A DNA stretch of 64,000 nt from Cellvibrio sp. pealriver. Its GTDB lineage: Bacteria; Pseudomonadota; Gammaproteobacteria; Pseudomonadales; Cellvibrionaceae. The first letter of the stretch is position 1; each line of letters begins with the position of its first letter. The stretch is taken from NCBI RefSeq assembly GCF_001183545.1, contig NZ_KQ236688.1, forward strand, positions 2,695,149-2,759,148, given 5' to 3'. The notes under the pieces were generated by a model that ran no database searches, was not told the DNA's origin, and worked only from the letters and a program-made list of their open reading frames with translations. The translations under genes were made by a program, and so were the position numbers. This document shows positions 8,997 through 18,160 of this stretch, one piece after another.

Positions 8997-10874
8997 TTAG
9001 GGAATGGCTGCAAGGCGCTGCCTGGCATCCTTGACCCAATAACTATTAGTATCCAACGACAACGCTTTTTCAAACACTTTCTTGGCTGCTTTGGTATTTC
9101 CAGAGGCCTCGTAAACAACGCCAGTATGGTAATGAATAACGGCGGCTTCGGGAGCCAGATCTGCAGCATTCAACAGTATCACAAGCGCCTCACTGTATTT
9201 GCGCTGCTGATACAAAATCCATCCCAAGGTGTCCATTATCTGAGGATTATTTTTAGCAAGCCCATGCGCCTGACGCGCCGTTTTTTCTGCTGCATCCAAC
9301 TTACCTTGTTCAGCATGCAAGGTCGCAAGATTATTTAACGCAACCAAATTACCTGAATCCTGCGCAAGCACTTTCTGGTAAATCGCAGCGGCTTCAGCTA
9401 ATTGTTTATCCTGTTGCAATAACGTTGCATAAAACAGCGCTTCAGGTATTGCCTCCCCTCTCACGCTATAAAGTTTGCCCGCTGTTTCTGCAGCGGCTTT
9501 GGTTTTTCCTAATTTAGTTTGCACCAAACTGTACGCGCGTAACACATCGGGATTTTGCGGCTTCAATTGAATCGCTTTTTCAAAATAGGGCAGCGATTCA
9601 TCGTAACGACGCATAGCAGCCAATTCACTTCCCGTGCGGAATTGCAACAGACTGTTGTCCGGAAATTTCTCTATACCTGCACGCAGCGTATCAAGCCCTG
9701 CATCCAAATTATTTTGTGAACGCTCCAGCTCAGCTAGCAGCGTATAGGTTCTGACTTGGGCCACACCTTTTTGCATTCCGCTGCGCAAACGTTTTATGGC
9801 GTCCGCAGGTTTTTTATTTGCGATGTAATAGTTAGCGATTTTGTAATCAATCAATGCTGCATTCGTTCCTTTGCTTACAGCAGTCGCAAATGCGGCTTCA
9901 GCTTGTGCAACATCGTCATTTGCAAGTGCCAAATCACCTTGCTCAAGGTATACCGATGTCCAATCAGAATATTTACTTGCCAACTGTTTAAGTGTTGCAG
10001 CAGCTGCGGCCAGTTGGTTGCTTCGCCGTTGACTTATCGCCAACCCTAATTGGTATTCTTTGTTGTCGGGTTGCAATTCCACTGCGCGCGTAAAGCGCTC
10101 ACGTGCTTTTTCATATTCACCCGCACCCATGTAGGAAGCAGCCAATATCACGTGCACATCTGCACTGGCCAACGTGAGTGGCGCGCGAGGTGCCAGTTTT
10201 TCAATCGCTTCCGGATAGCGGCGCTGCTTGTTCAGCAGCTGCGCTAAATTCGGCGCAACACCCAGATAATTATTCCCCGTTCCCTCTAGTCCTTTTTGCA
10301 AATGCTCAATGGCGAGATTATTTTTTTTCTGGTATTCGTACAGCAGCCCGAGCCGCTGGTTGGCAATACGATTATTGGCCTTGATGCCAAGCGCACTTAA
10401 CAGAGATGCCTCAGCTTCAACCAACTTACCCAATTCCATCTGCACAATACCGAGTTTGATCCACGGCCCTGCTTGCTCCGGCTCCAATTGAGAGGCCTTG
10501 CTGAATGCGACCAACGCCTCGTCCATATCGCCCGAATAAAACAAAGCGGTACCAAGTACTTCATAGGCCAATCCGGAGTTGGGATATTTTTCTATCGCAT
10601 CGCGCGCCATCTTTTCCAGATTTGCCAAACCTTCTTTACCCGGCTTGATAGTCGCTTGGGTAAAAGCCTCAGAACCAATCCTGTCCTTCAACTCAATATC
10701 CGGTGCGGGATTTGCGCCATTATCGGTGAAGGTGGCAAACGGATCCTGACTGATAATGGCTGAAGCAGCCAGATTGGTATTCAACAATAAACAGGTTCCC
10801 AGTACTAACGAACTGAGAAAGCTGACAGGTAAACGATGCTTTTTTTGGGGGGAAAATAAAGACGCAGGGCTCAT
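8997..10874 (-). CDS. Exported TPR-repeat protein
   Basis: About 625 residues: a signal peptide (hydrophobic stretch SFLSSLVLGTCLLL ending near ASA) followed by an almost continuous array of tetratricopeptide repeats, recognisable by recurring A-x-x-x-Y-P/L-x-P spacing (for example AIQLKPQNPDVLRAYSLVQ, NNLATLHAEQGKLDAAEKTA, TLGWILYQQRKYSEALVIL). Periplasmic TPR proteins are scaffolds, so the job cannot be read from sequence. It lies directly downstream of a PEP-CTERM protein gene, and TPR proteins are frequent partners of PEP-CTERM/exosortase systems; I infer a link but do not see the PrsT signature. AAAGGAG stands 9 bases before a GTG at 10877 and 12 before the ATG at 10874; either may be the start. 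Confidence 0.8.
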   Translation of the reverse strand: MSPASLFSPQKKHRLPVSFLSSLVLGTCLLLNTNLAASAIISQDPFATFTDNGANPAPDIELKDRIGSEAFTQATIKPGKEGLANLEKMARDAIEKYPNSGLAYEVLGTALFYSGDMDEALVAFSKASQLEPEQAGPWIKLGIVQMELGKLVEAEASLLSALGIKANNRIANQRLGLLYEYQKKNNLAIEHLQKGLEGTGNNYLGVAPNLAQLLNKQRRYPEAIEKLAPRAPLTLASADVHVILAASYMGAGEYEKARERFTRAVELQPDNKEYQLGLAISQRRSNQLAAAAATLKQLASKYSDWTSVYLEQGDLALANDDVAQAEAAFATAVSKGTNAALIDYKIANYYIANKKPADAIKRLRSGMQKGVAQVRTYTLLAELERSQNNLDAGLDTLRAGIEKFPDNSLLQFRTGSELAAMRRYDESLPYFEKAIQLKPQNPDVLRAYSLVQTKLGKTKAAAETAGKLYSVRGEAIPEALFYATLLQQDKQLAEAAAIYQKVLAQDSGNLVALNNLATLHAEQGKLDAAEKTARQAHGLAKNNPQIMDTLGWILYQQRKYSEALVILLNAADLAPEAAVIHYHTGVVYEASGNTKAAKKVFEKALSLDTNSYWVKDARQRLAAIP

Positions 10875-11004
10875 CACTATTACCAACTCCTTTCTTTGAA
10901 TAGGTTTTATCTATTTTGACTTTACCCGGCAGGGGCAGCGACCCATCTTATCTGCTCAGAGGTTATCGACAAGTCTTTTATGGCAGGAAGATACTGATCT
11001 CCAA

Positions 11005-11033
11005 TAAAAAAGCGGCCATAAAGGCCGCTTTTC
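11005..11033 (-). terminator. Rho-independent terminator of the PEP-CTERM gene
   Basis: The stem AAGCGGCC / GGCCGCTT with loop ATAA, flanked by A and T runs, begins 15 bases past the stop codon at 11048 when read leftward. It separates this gene from the TPR gene, which therefore needs its own promoter or readthrough. Confidence 0.8.
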
Positions 11034-11047
11034 TTACTACATCAACA

Positions 11048-12121
11048 TTAGGCTTTAAATTGACGACGGGTTAACCCCAAGCCCAACAAGCCCATGCCCA
11101 ACAGCAGCAGGCTGCTTGGCTCTGGCACTTCAGTACCGGTTACGGTGATGCGATCTTTCTCACTGGCAACAATACCACCATCTACTAGACCGTGAGTCAG
11201 GAATGAGTGAGTACCGGTTTCCAAACCAGTGAAAGTTACAGAGAAGGTAAATGAACGAGCTACGCTACGATCAAAGTCACCCACCGCTGAATCACCTACG
11301 CAAGCACCAACATCTGCAGTGAGGCAAGTGACAGAAACACCAACGCCTGGCATACCTGCACCCAAATCATCTACAGTCACTTTATCGTAGGTAGCAAAAG
11401 AATCGTTGATACCCGCAACGATTGAGGCAATCAGCGCATCAGGACTAATTGCACTGGAAACAATTGAACCACCAGAAGCGGTTGCTAACACAGTAGGATC
11501 AATACCGCCCCATGAGGTGTAAGTCATGTAGCCAAAGTCGATACCGATAAAGGTAACATCGTTATCCGCCAATGCAGCTTGCGCAGATGCCAAGGTTGAA
11601 CCATCTGATTCTTTGAAAGTTGCATCACCCAACGCAATGATGAAACGCGAAGAACCCGGTCTCCAGGAGGTATTTTTAGCGGCCAACTCAACAGCATGAA
11701 TGCCCTCTTCAGGGAAATCACCACCGCCACCACCGTCATAAAGATTAATTGCGTTAATTGCAGCAACACCTGCAACTTCGTCAGTAGTGAGATCAGTATT
11801 CAAGGCTGAACCTGGCTCACTGTAATAGCCAGTACCTGTAGCCAGATCACCGAAACCAGCTAAACCTGTCAGCAAGTTAGCGGCTGCAGCTTTGGCAGCA
11901 CTGATAACGCTACCCATACTGCCTGAAGTGTCAATTAAAAACACAACGTCAAGCACACCACTGGTTACAGATTCTTCGATAGTTACTGTTTTGGTAATGG
12001 TTACGCTTTCACCTACAGCCAAAGTTGCAGCGTAGGTTTCAGGAGAAATAGTGTCGGCATTTACTGCAGCCACTGGCAAAACCAGAGCAACAGATAATGC
12101 AAGTTTTTTGAAAAGAGTCAT
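11048..12121 (-). CDS. Secreted von Willebrand factor A protein with PEP-CTERM sorting signal
   Basis: A 357-residue exported protein. It has a signal peptide (residues 1-22, cleavage near VNADT) and a VWA domain whose metal-binding MIDAS motif is DTSGSMG, then a beta-rich region. The last 25 residues are a classic PEP-CTERM tail: VPEPSS, a hydrophobic stretch LLLLGMGLLGLGL and a basic end RRQFKA. In known systems exosortase/EpsH recognises this tail and places the protein on the surface or in the extracellular polymer matrix. No exosortase gene is in this window. VWA domains usually mediate adhesion through a bound divalent cation. GAAGGA lies 9 bases before the ATG. Confidence 0.9.
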   Translation of the reverse strand: MTLFKKLALSVALVLPVAAVNADTISPETYAATLAVGESVTITKTVTIEESVTSGVLDVVFLIDTSGSMGSVISAAKAAAANLLTGLAGFGDLATGTGYYSEPGSALNTDLTTDEVAGVAAINAINLYDGGGGGDFPEEGIHAVELAAKNTSWRPGSSRFIIALGDATFKESDGSTLASAQAALADNDVTFIGIDFGYMTYTSWGGIDPTVLATASGGSIVSSAISPDALIASIVAGINDSFATYDKVTVDDLGAGMPGVGVSVTCLTADVGACVGDSAVGDFDRSVARSFTFSVTFTGLETGTHSFLTHGLVDGGIVASEKDRITVTGTEVPEPSSLLLLGMGLLGLGLTRRQFKA

Positions 12122-12215
12122 GGCATCAGATCCTTCATTTATAAACTGGATGAGTAGATTGAGAGACGGAAGTGCTTATCCGCTCCAGCTGAAACAAACG
12201 CTGCATGTTCGTGCA

Positions 12216-12243
12216 AAATGGCATTCTGTTTTAGATGCCATTT
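12216..12243. other. Hairpin upstream of the PEP-CTERM gene
   Basis: A 9-base perfect inverted repeat, AAATGGCAT and ATGCCATTT with a 10-base spacer, lies about 95 bases before the PEP-CTERM start. It could be an operator or a leader hairpin; sequence alone does not decide. Confidence 0.35.
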
Positions 12244-12384
12244 AATCCTTGAAACACACAACAATTGCTCATTAGCAAAACCCAAGCCAATACAAAAAAA
12301 TGCTTACACATCAATGCAAAACATGACTGTAATAAGATGTAATTGTCGCATCAGTGTAAATATGCTCGACAATTCTTATGATGC

Positions 12385-12411
12385 AAAATGCGCCACTCAT
12401 TGGCGCATTTT
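12385..12411 (-). terminator. Terminator candidate downstream of the SIMPL gene
   Basis: An 11-base perfect stem, AAAATGCGCCA with TGGCGCATTTT and a 5-base loop. It lies about 70 bases past the SIMPL gene stop codon reading leftward, with short A/T flanks. Confidence 0.6.
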
Positions 12412-12482
12412 GTTCGCTGACTACTGAGAGAAATTTTCAGAAGCAGAATTAATTTCATTCACACAAGCGCAGCCTCACTTAA

Positions 12483-13214
12483 TTACTTCAACAAATAAAC
12501 AACATAAATTTGTGCGCTAATTCTCATTATTCCAGGCTCAAATGGTTCAGATGAATCGGCCATGCGCATTGCGCTGACCTCTGCAAGCTTTCCGGAACTT
12601 CCTCTCAACTGGCGATTAGGAATTAATTTCCAGCGCTCTTGTTCACGATCATTAAATTCAGAAATGGACCATGGCTCACCCACCGCCTTACCCTGGGATT
12701 TTGCCAGGCGATTAGCGCGGGCTTTGGCATCCTCCATTGCAGCGGCTTGCACTTTTTCTTCAATGGATTTTTTATCTGCAACAGTAAGGTTGGTGTTTAT
12801 AGTTTCAGAAATTTTTGCATCAACCATTGCTTTCATCATGTCCGGATATTTTTTCAGATCGCGCAAATTAATATCGACCTGACGTGAAACACTATTGCCC
12901 GTCAATACACGCTGGTTATCTTTGTATTCATATTCAGGGCGGATATTTAACGCTGTGGTCGCAATATCATTCGTTTTGATACCAAATTTTTTCACTGTAT
13001 CAATCAGCAAGCGTGAGCGCGCATCAACATCGGCTTTGGCTTTGGCCAAATCCATATCCACTTTCTGGATGCTAAGCGTAAACGTCATCATATCCGGCTC
13101 GACTTCCAGTTCTGCTGAACCTTCAACATACACATGAGGCTGTGCAGGTAATGGATTTGCGGCAACAAACGAACTGATTGCCATTAATGCGACTGCAAAT
13201 AGTGCTGATTTCAT
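12483..13214 (-). CDS. Periplasmic SIMPL-domain (DUF541) protein
   Basis: A 243-residue protein with a clear signal peptide (MKSALFAVALMAISSFVAA) followed by a SIMPL domain: VYVEGSAELEVEPDMMTFTLS at the front, the characteristic long helix of alternating A/K/D residues, and IRPEYEY in the middle. SIMPL/BP26-like proteins are periplasmic or outer-membrane proteins of uncertain function, with oligomeric ring structures known for some members. The frame opens 51 codons further upstream, but AAGGAG six bases before the ATG at 13214 and the signal peptide fix the start. It lies downstream of the solute-binding gene, with a strong terminator between them. Confidence 0.88.
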   Translation of the reverse strand: MKSALFAVALMAISSFVAANPLPAQPHVYVEGSAELEVEPDMMTFTLSIQKVDMDLAKAKADVDARSRLLIDTVKKFGIKTNDIATTALNIRPEYEYKDNQRVLTGNSVSRQVDINLRDLKKYPDMMKAMVDAKISETINTNLTVADKKSIEEKVQAAAMEDAKARANRLAKSQGKAVGEPWSISEFNDREQERWKLIPNRQLRGSSGKLAEVSAMRMADSSEPFEPGIMRISAQIYVVYLLK

Positions 13215-13297
13215 AGATAACTCCTTAAGGAAAAAATACATCGCCAGTCTACCGCGACAACCTGAATCCGAACGAAATAACTTGTTAAAGAATGTAA

Positions 13298-13331
13298 ACA
13301 ACAAGGGCATCATTTCGATGCCCTTGTTGTA
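13298..13331 (-). terminator. Strong hairpin terminator after the solute-binding gene
   Basis: A 14-base stem, ACAACAAGGGCATC with GATGCCCTTGTTGT and a 5-base loop, lies 38 bases past the stop at 13368 reading leftward. It separates the solute-binding gene from the SIMPL gene. Confidence 0.75.
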
Positions 13332-13367
13332 ATGTTTTGAACGACTTCTGTGGAGGGAATAACACAA

Positions 13368-14234
13368 CTAGAGACTATTCACATCAAGCCAAAGTTCAGG
13401 GCGGTTTATAGGCGTTTCTTTTGAGAGCGTTGGATTATCCAAATGCAAAATAATGCGATTTTTTATGTCTGCCTTTTCAAGCGCAGAACGAATGGATGGA
13501 TCATTAAAAAATACTTTATCAAAACTACCATCAGCAATAGCGCGGTTTAAACCCAGCTCAATATCTTTGGCCAGAGCACCATTCGACTTGTTAGTAAAAA
13601 AATACATTGGCATTTTGTAAATCAACATGATGCGCTTTTCGACTTCTAATTGCAGACCACCAAAATTCACTTCCGACCAAGGTTCTGACACCCCGCGCGG
13701 AAAAGCGTCAAAACGCCCACCATCCAACATATACATAAGTCCAGCAAACTTTTGTGTGGTCACCACATTGAGATTATTAGCCTTCATTATTTTGGTATCT
13801 GCCCAAGTGGTGCCCTGCCCCAGTTTTATCTGCTTCAAGTCATCCAGTGTCTTCACGTGATCAAAACGCGCCTGATCGCCCTTGCGGATCAAAAAAATCC
13901 TATGCCCTAAAAAACCCTTCAAAATAGGAATGCGAATTGGGGTCAGCTCTGATTCCAATGTTTGATCCGTCGCCGCCCACATGATTTGGGTAACACCATT
14001 TTTAATATCCTCGATGACCCTGCCCTGGGTGCGCTGCTCGCCCGTCTGCGGAACCTGCACATACTTGCCGTCCGTGTGCTCAAATACCACCTTTAGCAGC
14101 TCGACCGCATAGCGATCCAAATCAGAGCTGATCGGCATGGTGCCAATTTTGGTGGGAGCTTGTGCTTGCGATGGGAGCGAAATAGAAAGTGAGAGAAGTA
14201 ATAGTGTGGTGGTCATTAATAGTGGACGGGGCAT
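13368..14234 (-). CDS. Periplasmic solute-binding protein, family 3-like (orphan)
   Basis: A 288-residue exported protein: signal peptide MPRPLLMTTTLLLLSLSISL ending near SQA, then a periplasmic-binding fold (VIEDIKNGVTQIMWAATDQ, KTLDDLKQIKLGQGTTWADT, LDGGRFDAFPRG, LELGLNRAIADGSFDKVFF). The layout is that of amino-acid ABC transporter binding proteins, but no permease or ATPase gene is nearby. Orphan proteins of this type often act as sensors or have lost transport function. GAGG lies five bases before the ATG. It diverges from queG with 125 bases between them. Confidence 0.8.
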   Translation of the reverse strand: MPRPLLMTTTLLLLSLSISLPSQAQAPTKIGTMPISSDLDRYAVELLKVVFEHTDGKYVQVPQTGEQRTQGRVIEDIKNGVTQIMWAATDQTLESELTPIRIPILKGFLGHRIFLIRKGDQARFDHVKTLDDLKQIKLGQGTTWADTKIMKANNLNVVTTQKFAGLMYMLDGGRFDAFPRGVSEPWSEVNFGGLQLEVEKRIMLIYKMPMYFFTNKSNGALAKDIELGLNRAIADGSFDKVFFNDPSIRSALEKADIKNRIILHLDNPTLSKETPINRPELWLDVNSL

Positions 14235-14359
14235 GCTAACCTCAGGGTTATTGGTTTAGTTATATGTCTTTGAGTGTAGCCAAGATCAGCCAAAGTGCCC
14301 GTGCACTCACGCACCGTAATTCTGGCAAAATGCTCGCCTGTCCAGCCGAATGAACTCAC

Positions 14360-15517
14360 ATGCCAGACCTCGATCTCAATCAACTTGCCGCCGATATCAA
14401 ACTCTGGGGGCGCGAACTCGGCTTCCAGCAAGTCGGCATTACCGATATTCATTTGCAGGATGCAGAAACGCGTTTGCAAGAATGGCTGGCGAAGGGTTAT
14501 CACGGCAGCATGGAGTGGCTCGCCGCCCACGGCAACAAGCGCTCTCGCCCCAATGAATTATTACCTGGCACCCTGCGGGTGATTTCGGTACGGATGGATT
14601 ATCTGCCGGGCGATACCGCGCAAATCAAAATCCTCAAAGACCCGACCAAAGCCTACATCTCGCGCTACACATTAGGGCGCGATTATCACAAGCTTATCCG
14701 CAAGCGGCTCAGCGTACTTGCGCAGAAAATCGATGATGCATTGCCGGAGGATTATCCCTTCAAAGGAAAGGGTCCACTCACAGGCCAAAATCGCGCTTTC
14801 GTTGACAGCGCACCGGTCATGGAGCGCCCACTTGCCGAAAAAGCCGGTTTGGGCTGGACGGGGAAGCACACGTTGATCATCAACAGCAACGCAGGTAGCT
14901 GGTTTTTTCTGGGTGAGATTTTTACTTTTATTCCGCTCCCAACAGATGAGCCACAACAGCTCAACCAATGTGGCGAATGCACCGCGTGCCTCAAAGTCTG
15001 CCCAACTGACGCATTCCCGCGCCCCTATGAATTGGATGCCCGCCGCTGCATTTCCTACCTAACCATCGAAAACAAAGGCGCGATTCCCGAAGAATTCCGC
15101 GAGCCCATCGGCAACCGTATTTTTGGCTGCGATGATTGCCAAGCCATATGCCCTTGGAACAAATACGCGCAATTCACTAACGAGACCGATTTTTTGCCAC
15201 GACACGGCTTGGCCGATAGCGACTTGGTCGATCTTTTTAATTGGACAGAAGAGGAATTTTTAGCGCGCACCGAAGGCTCAGCGATTCGCCGCGTGGGCTA
15301 TGAGGGCTGGCTTCGGAATATCGCCGTTGGCTTGGGTAATGCACCAGCTGATGAACGGATTATCACTGCACTGCGACAGAAGCAGCCGAGCGCATCACCA
15401 CTGGTACAAGAACATATCGATTGGGCTTTGGCGCAACAGGCCAATCCCCAGCGTCGCCGCAAGCGGAAAATCCAGCAGATAAGGAACACTGCACAGCAAG
15501 ATCAGGGGTTAAATTAA
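14360..15517 (+). CDS. queG: Epoxyqueuosine reductase QueG
   Basis: Catalyses the last step of queuosine biosynthesis, reduction of epoxyqueuosine in the tRNA wobble position, using cobalamin and two [4Fe-4S] clusters. The N-terminal family motif is KGYHGSMEWLAAH. The clusters are bound by CGECTACLKVCP (first Cys at residue 204), RRCISYLTIENKG and CDDCQAICPWN. Length is 385 residues, normal for the family. In many gammaproteobacteria queG diverges from nnr-tsaE; here it lies about 9 kb away, next to a solute-binding gene, so the locus has been rearranged. Confidence 0.96.
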   Translation: MPDLDLNQLAADIKLWGRELGFQQVGITDIHLQDAETRLQEWLAKGYHGSMEWLAAHGNKRSRPNELLPGTLRVISVRMDYLPGDTAQIKILKDPTKAYISRYTLGRDYHKLIRKRLSVLAQKIDDALPEDYPFKGKGPLTGQNRAFVDSAPVMERPLAEKAGLGWTGKHTLIINSNAGSWFFLGEIFTFIPLPTDEPQQLNQCGECTACLKVCPTDAFPRPYELDARRCISYLTIENKGAIPEEFREPIGNRIFGCDDCQAICPWNKYAQFTNETDFLPRHGLADSDLVDLFNWTEEEFLARTEGSAIRRVGYEGWLRNIAVGLGNAPADERIITALRQKQPSASPLVQEHIDWALAQQANPQRRRKRKIQQIRNTAQQDQGLN

Positions 15518-15764
15518 GTAAAACAATCACCAAAATAGCCATAAGTTTTCCGCTGTCGGCTGTTTTTTTGGCGCGCAAACAGGAATAATACGCACCCCTT
15601 CAAGAGCGCAGCCAAAAGAGCAGCGCCATTTAGATAGACATCGGTCAATCACTGCTCCCTGGATTGTCTCCGGGTCAGCGTTCGGTGACACAACGGCCGG
15701 AACTGCCCTGTTGAACTGCTCCTGCGAGCCAGGACATCAACCACAACGATAGGCTATTACTACT

Positions 15765-17219
15765 ATGAAACCACTTTCCGATATAGGCTTGGTTGGCTTG
15801 GCTGTAATGGGTGAAAACCTCATCCTGAACATGGCTAGCAAAGGCTATACAGTTACCGCTTACAACCGCTCCGTAGAAAAAGTAGACGCATTTATTGAAG
15901 GCCGCGCTAAAGGCAAAACCATTCGTGGCGCGCGCTCTATTGAAGAGCTGGTCGCATCACTCGCTAAACCACGCAAAATCATGCTGATGGTAAAAGCCGG
16001 TAAAGCGGTAGACGACTTTATTGAATTGTTGATTCCACATTTGGAAGCTGGCGACATCATTATCGATGGCGGCAACACTCATTTCCCCGATACCGACCGT
16101 CGCACTGCTTATTTGGCGAGCAAAGGCCTGCGTTTCATTGGTACCGGCGTTTCCGGTGGTGAAGAAGGCGCACTGACTGGCCCATCCATTATGCCCGGCG
16201 GTTCACCTGAAGCTTGGCCATTCGTGAAAGACATTTTCCAAAGCATCTCTGCCAAAGTGGATGATGGCTCACCTTGCTGCGATTGGGTTGGCGAGAACGG
16301 CGCTGGCCACTTTGTGAAAATGGTTCACAACGGTATCGAATACGGCGATATGCAATTAATTTGCGAAGCCTACCAATTGTTGAAAGAAGTCGTTGGCCTG
16401 TCTGCAGATGAAATGCACGAGGTGTTTGCCGAGTGGAACAAAGGTGAACTCGATTCCTACCTGATCGAAATCACCCGCGATATCCTCGCGTACAAAGATA
16501 CTGACGGCGAGCCACTGGTCGAGAAAATCCTCGACACCGCTGGCCAAAAAGGTACTGGTAAGTGGACTGGCGTAATCGCACTGGATTTGGGTGTACCGCT
16601 CACCCTGATTTCTGAAGCCGTATTCGCACGCTGCTTGTCATCGCAAAAAGCAGAGCGTGTTGAAGCCGCAAAAGTGATTAAAGGCCCAGCGGTGAATTTC
16701 ACTGGCGACAAAAAAGCGTTCATCGACGATTTACGCAACGCGGTATTTGCATCAAAAATTATTTCTTACGCGCAAGGTTATTTGTTGATGCGTGAAGCCG
16801 CTAAAGAATACGGCTGGAATTTGAACTACGGTGGTATCGCGCTGATGTGGCGCGGCGGTTGTATTATTCGCTCATCTTTCCTCGGCAACATCAAAGAAGC
16901 ATTCGATAAGAATCCTGAATTGAAAAACCTGCTGTTGGATGACTACTTCGCGAAGACTGTTGATGCCGCCCAAGCTGGCTGGCGTCGTGTTGCTGCGGCG
17001 GCGATTGTGAACGGCATCCCCGCTCCAACCATCACCTCAGCACTGACTTACTTCGACGGCTACCGCACTGCCCGTTTGCCAGCAAACTTGCTGCAAGCCC
17101 AGCGCGACTACTTCGGCGCGCACACCTACGAGCGCACCGACAAACCACGCGGTGAATTCTTCCACACCAACTGGACCGGCCGCGGCGGCAACACCGCATC
17201 GACTACTTACAACGTTTAA
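15765..17219 (+). CDS. gnd: 6-phosphogluconate dehydrogenase, decarboxylating
   Basis: Oxidises 6-phosphogluconate to ribulose 5-phosphate and CO2 with NADP, in the oxidative pentose phosphate pathway. The Rossmann fold starts with GLAVMGENLILNMASKGY; DGGNTHFPDT, GTGVSGGEEGALTGPSIMPG, the catalytic HFVKMVHNGIEYGDMQ and KWTGVIALDLGVP are all present, as is the C-terminal FHTNWTGRGG. It is a full-length 484-residue enzyme of the long type. The 247-base upstream region shows no other gene. It appears monocistronic, ending in a strong terminator. Confidence 0.97.
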   Translation: MKPLSDIGLVGLAVMGENLILNMASKGYTVTAYNRSVEKVDAFIEGRAKGKTIRGARSIEELVASLAKPRKIMLMVKAGKAVDDFIELLIPHLEAGDIIIDGGNTHFPDTDRRTAYLASKGLRFIGTGVSGGEEGALTGPSIMPGGSPEAWPFVKDIFQSISAKVDDGSPCCDWVGENGAGHFVKMVHNGIEYGDMQLICEAYQLLKEVVGLSADEMHEVFAEWNKGELDSYLIEITRDILAYKDTDGEPLVEKILDTAGQKGTGKWTGVIALDLGVPLTLISEAVFARCLSSQKAERVEAAKVIKGPAVNFTGDKKAFIDDLRNAVFASKIISYAQGYLLMREAAKEYGWNLNYGGIALMWRGGCIIRSSFLGNIKEAFDKNPELKNLLLDDYFAKTVDAAQAGWRRVAAAAIVNGIPAPTITSALTYFDGYRTARLPANLLQAQRDYFGAHTYERTDKPRGEFFHTNWTGRGGNTASTTYNV

Positions 17220-17244
17220 ACTTTTAAACGCGGTGTGAGAAAAC

Positions 17245-17281
17245 AAAAACCCCGAATCAGAAATGGTTCGGGGTTTTTGTT
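17245..17281 (+). terminator. Terminator of gnd
   Basis: The stem AAAAACCCCGAA with TTCGGGGTTTTT and a 10-base loop is followed by a run of T, 26 bases after the gnd stop codon. Confidence 0.9.
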
Positions 17282-17303
17282 TTAAGCTTAAACGGAGATA
17301 AAC

Positions 17304-18104
17304 ATGAAAGTTTACAGATTTGAAAAAAACACTGAAGAGAGACTGCAGACAATTCTGGATGGATCAATTTATCTTTCAACTCCAGAGTCTTTCAATGATC
17401 TGGACGACTGCAGAATCAAGGCTATTTATACACCTAATTTCGACGAAAAATCCTACAACCAAGTACAAGCCTGCATTGAGACTCTTTATGATAATGAAGA
17501 TAGTGATTACTTCCCTTTACCAAAGGAAATATTAACCATATCGAGAGAATTTCTTTCTTACGGAAGACCTCGCGAAAAAAACATAAAGGATCATTTAAAG
17601 GCTAATTTTGCCAAAGCATCGATCGTAAGAAAAATTCGCGACTATCTAAGAAAAACTACAGGCATCTGCTGCTTTTTTAAGGGAGCGCCTATACATCCAC
17701 TAATGTGGGCACACTACGCCGCTGGCCATACAGGATTTTGTATAGAGTATGATATTGATGATATAGATCATCCCTTGGAAGACGTTAATTACACCACCAG
17801 AGCTTTAACACCATCGATAAACGAACTACTATTTTGTCCGCACGAAACATTTACAGAAATACTTACAACAAAAAGTCTTGAGTGGAGCTATGAAAAAGAG
17901 AGCAGGCTTATATATTTAGGTGAATTTCAGAATGAAGAAAGAGGTAAAAAAATTCCTCTACCAGAAACAATGAAACCATCCAGATTAATAAAGGGTGAAA
18001 AATTTGATTCCACAAAAAACACTTCATTGATAGAAAACCTTAACATTCCAACGGTTTTATACAAAAAATTTGTCAACCAGCACAGTTCATCAGAGCATTT
18101 TTAA
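17304..18104 (+). CDS. DUF2971 family protein
   Basis: A 266-residue cytoplasmic protein. The N-terminus YRFEKNTEERLQTILDG with STPESFNDLDD and the central CFFKGAPIHPLMWAHYAAGHTGFCIEY are typical of DUF2971, a family of unknown biochemical function scattered in accessory regions. The gene is visibly more AT-rich than gnd and begins immediately after its terminator, so it looks like an insertion. GGAG stands six bases before the ATG. A short inverted repeat (18110-18133) follows the stop. Confidence 0.75.
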   Translation: MKVYRFEKNTEERLQTILDGSIYLSTPESFNDLDDCRIKAIYTPNFDEKSYNQVQACIETLYDNEDSDYFPLPKEILTISREFLSYGRPREKNIKDHLKANFAKASIVRKIRDYLRKTTGICCFFKGAPIHPLMWAHYAAGHTGFCIEYDIDDIDHPLEDVNYTTRALTPSINELLFCPHETFTEILTTKSLEWSYEKESRLIYLGEFQNEERGKKIPLPETMKPSRLIKGEKFDSTKNTSLIENLNIPTVLYKKFVNQHSSSEHF

Positions 18105-18160
18105 CACATAGGCTGGGCAGTCATGCCCAACCTACCAAGCAAACACGGATATTCTTAATA

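Larger units (their letters stand above)
12122..12482. other. Intergenic region between the PEP-CTERM and SIMPL genes
   Basis: This 361-base region contains no credible gene. It holds two hairpins, listed separately: one in the probable leader of the PEP-CTERM gene (12216-12243) and one terminator-like (12385-12411). The promoter of the PEP-CTERM gene should lie here, but I do not recognise convincing -35 and -10 elements. Confidence 0.5.

Noticed and set aside
14216-14530. Minus-strand frame overlapping the queG start
   Set aside because: It runs antisense through the first part of queG and its upstream region, and lacks a ribosome-binding site or any domain.
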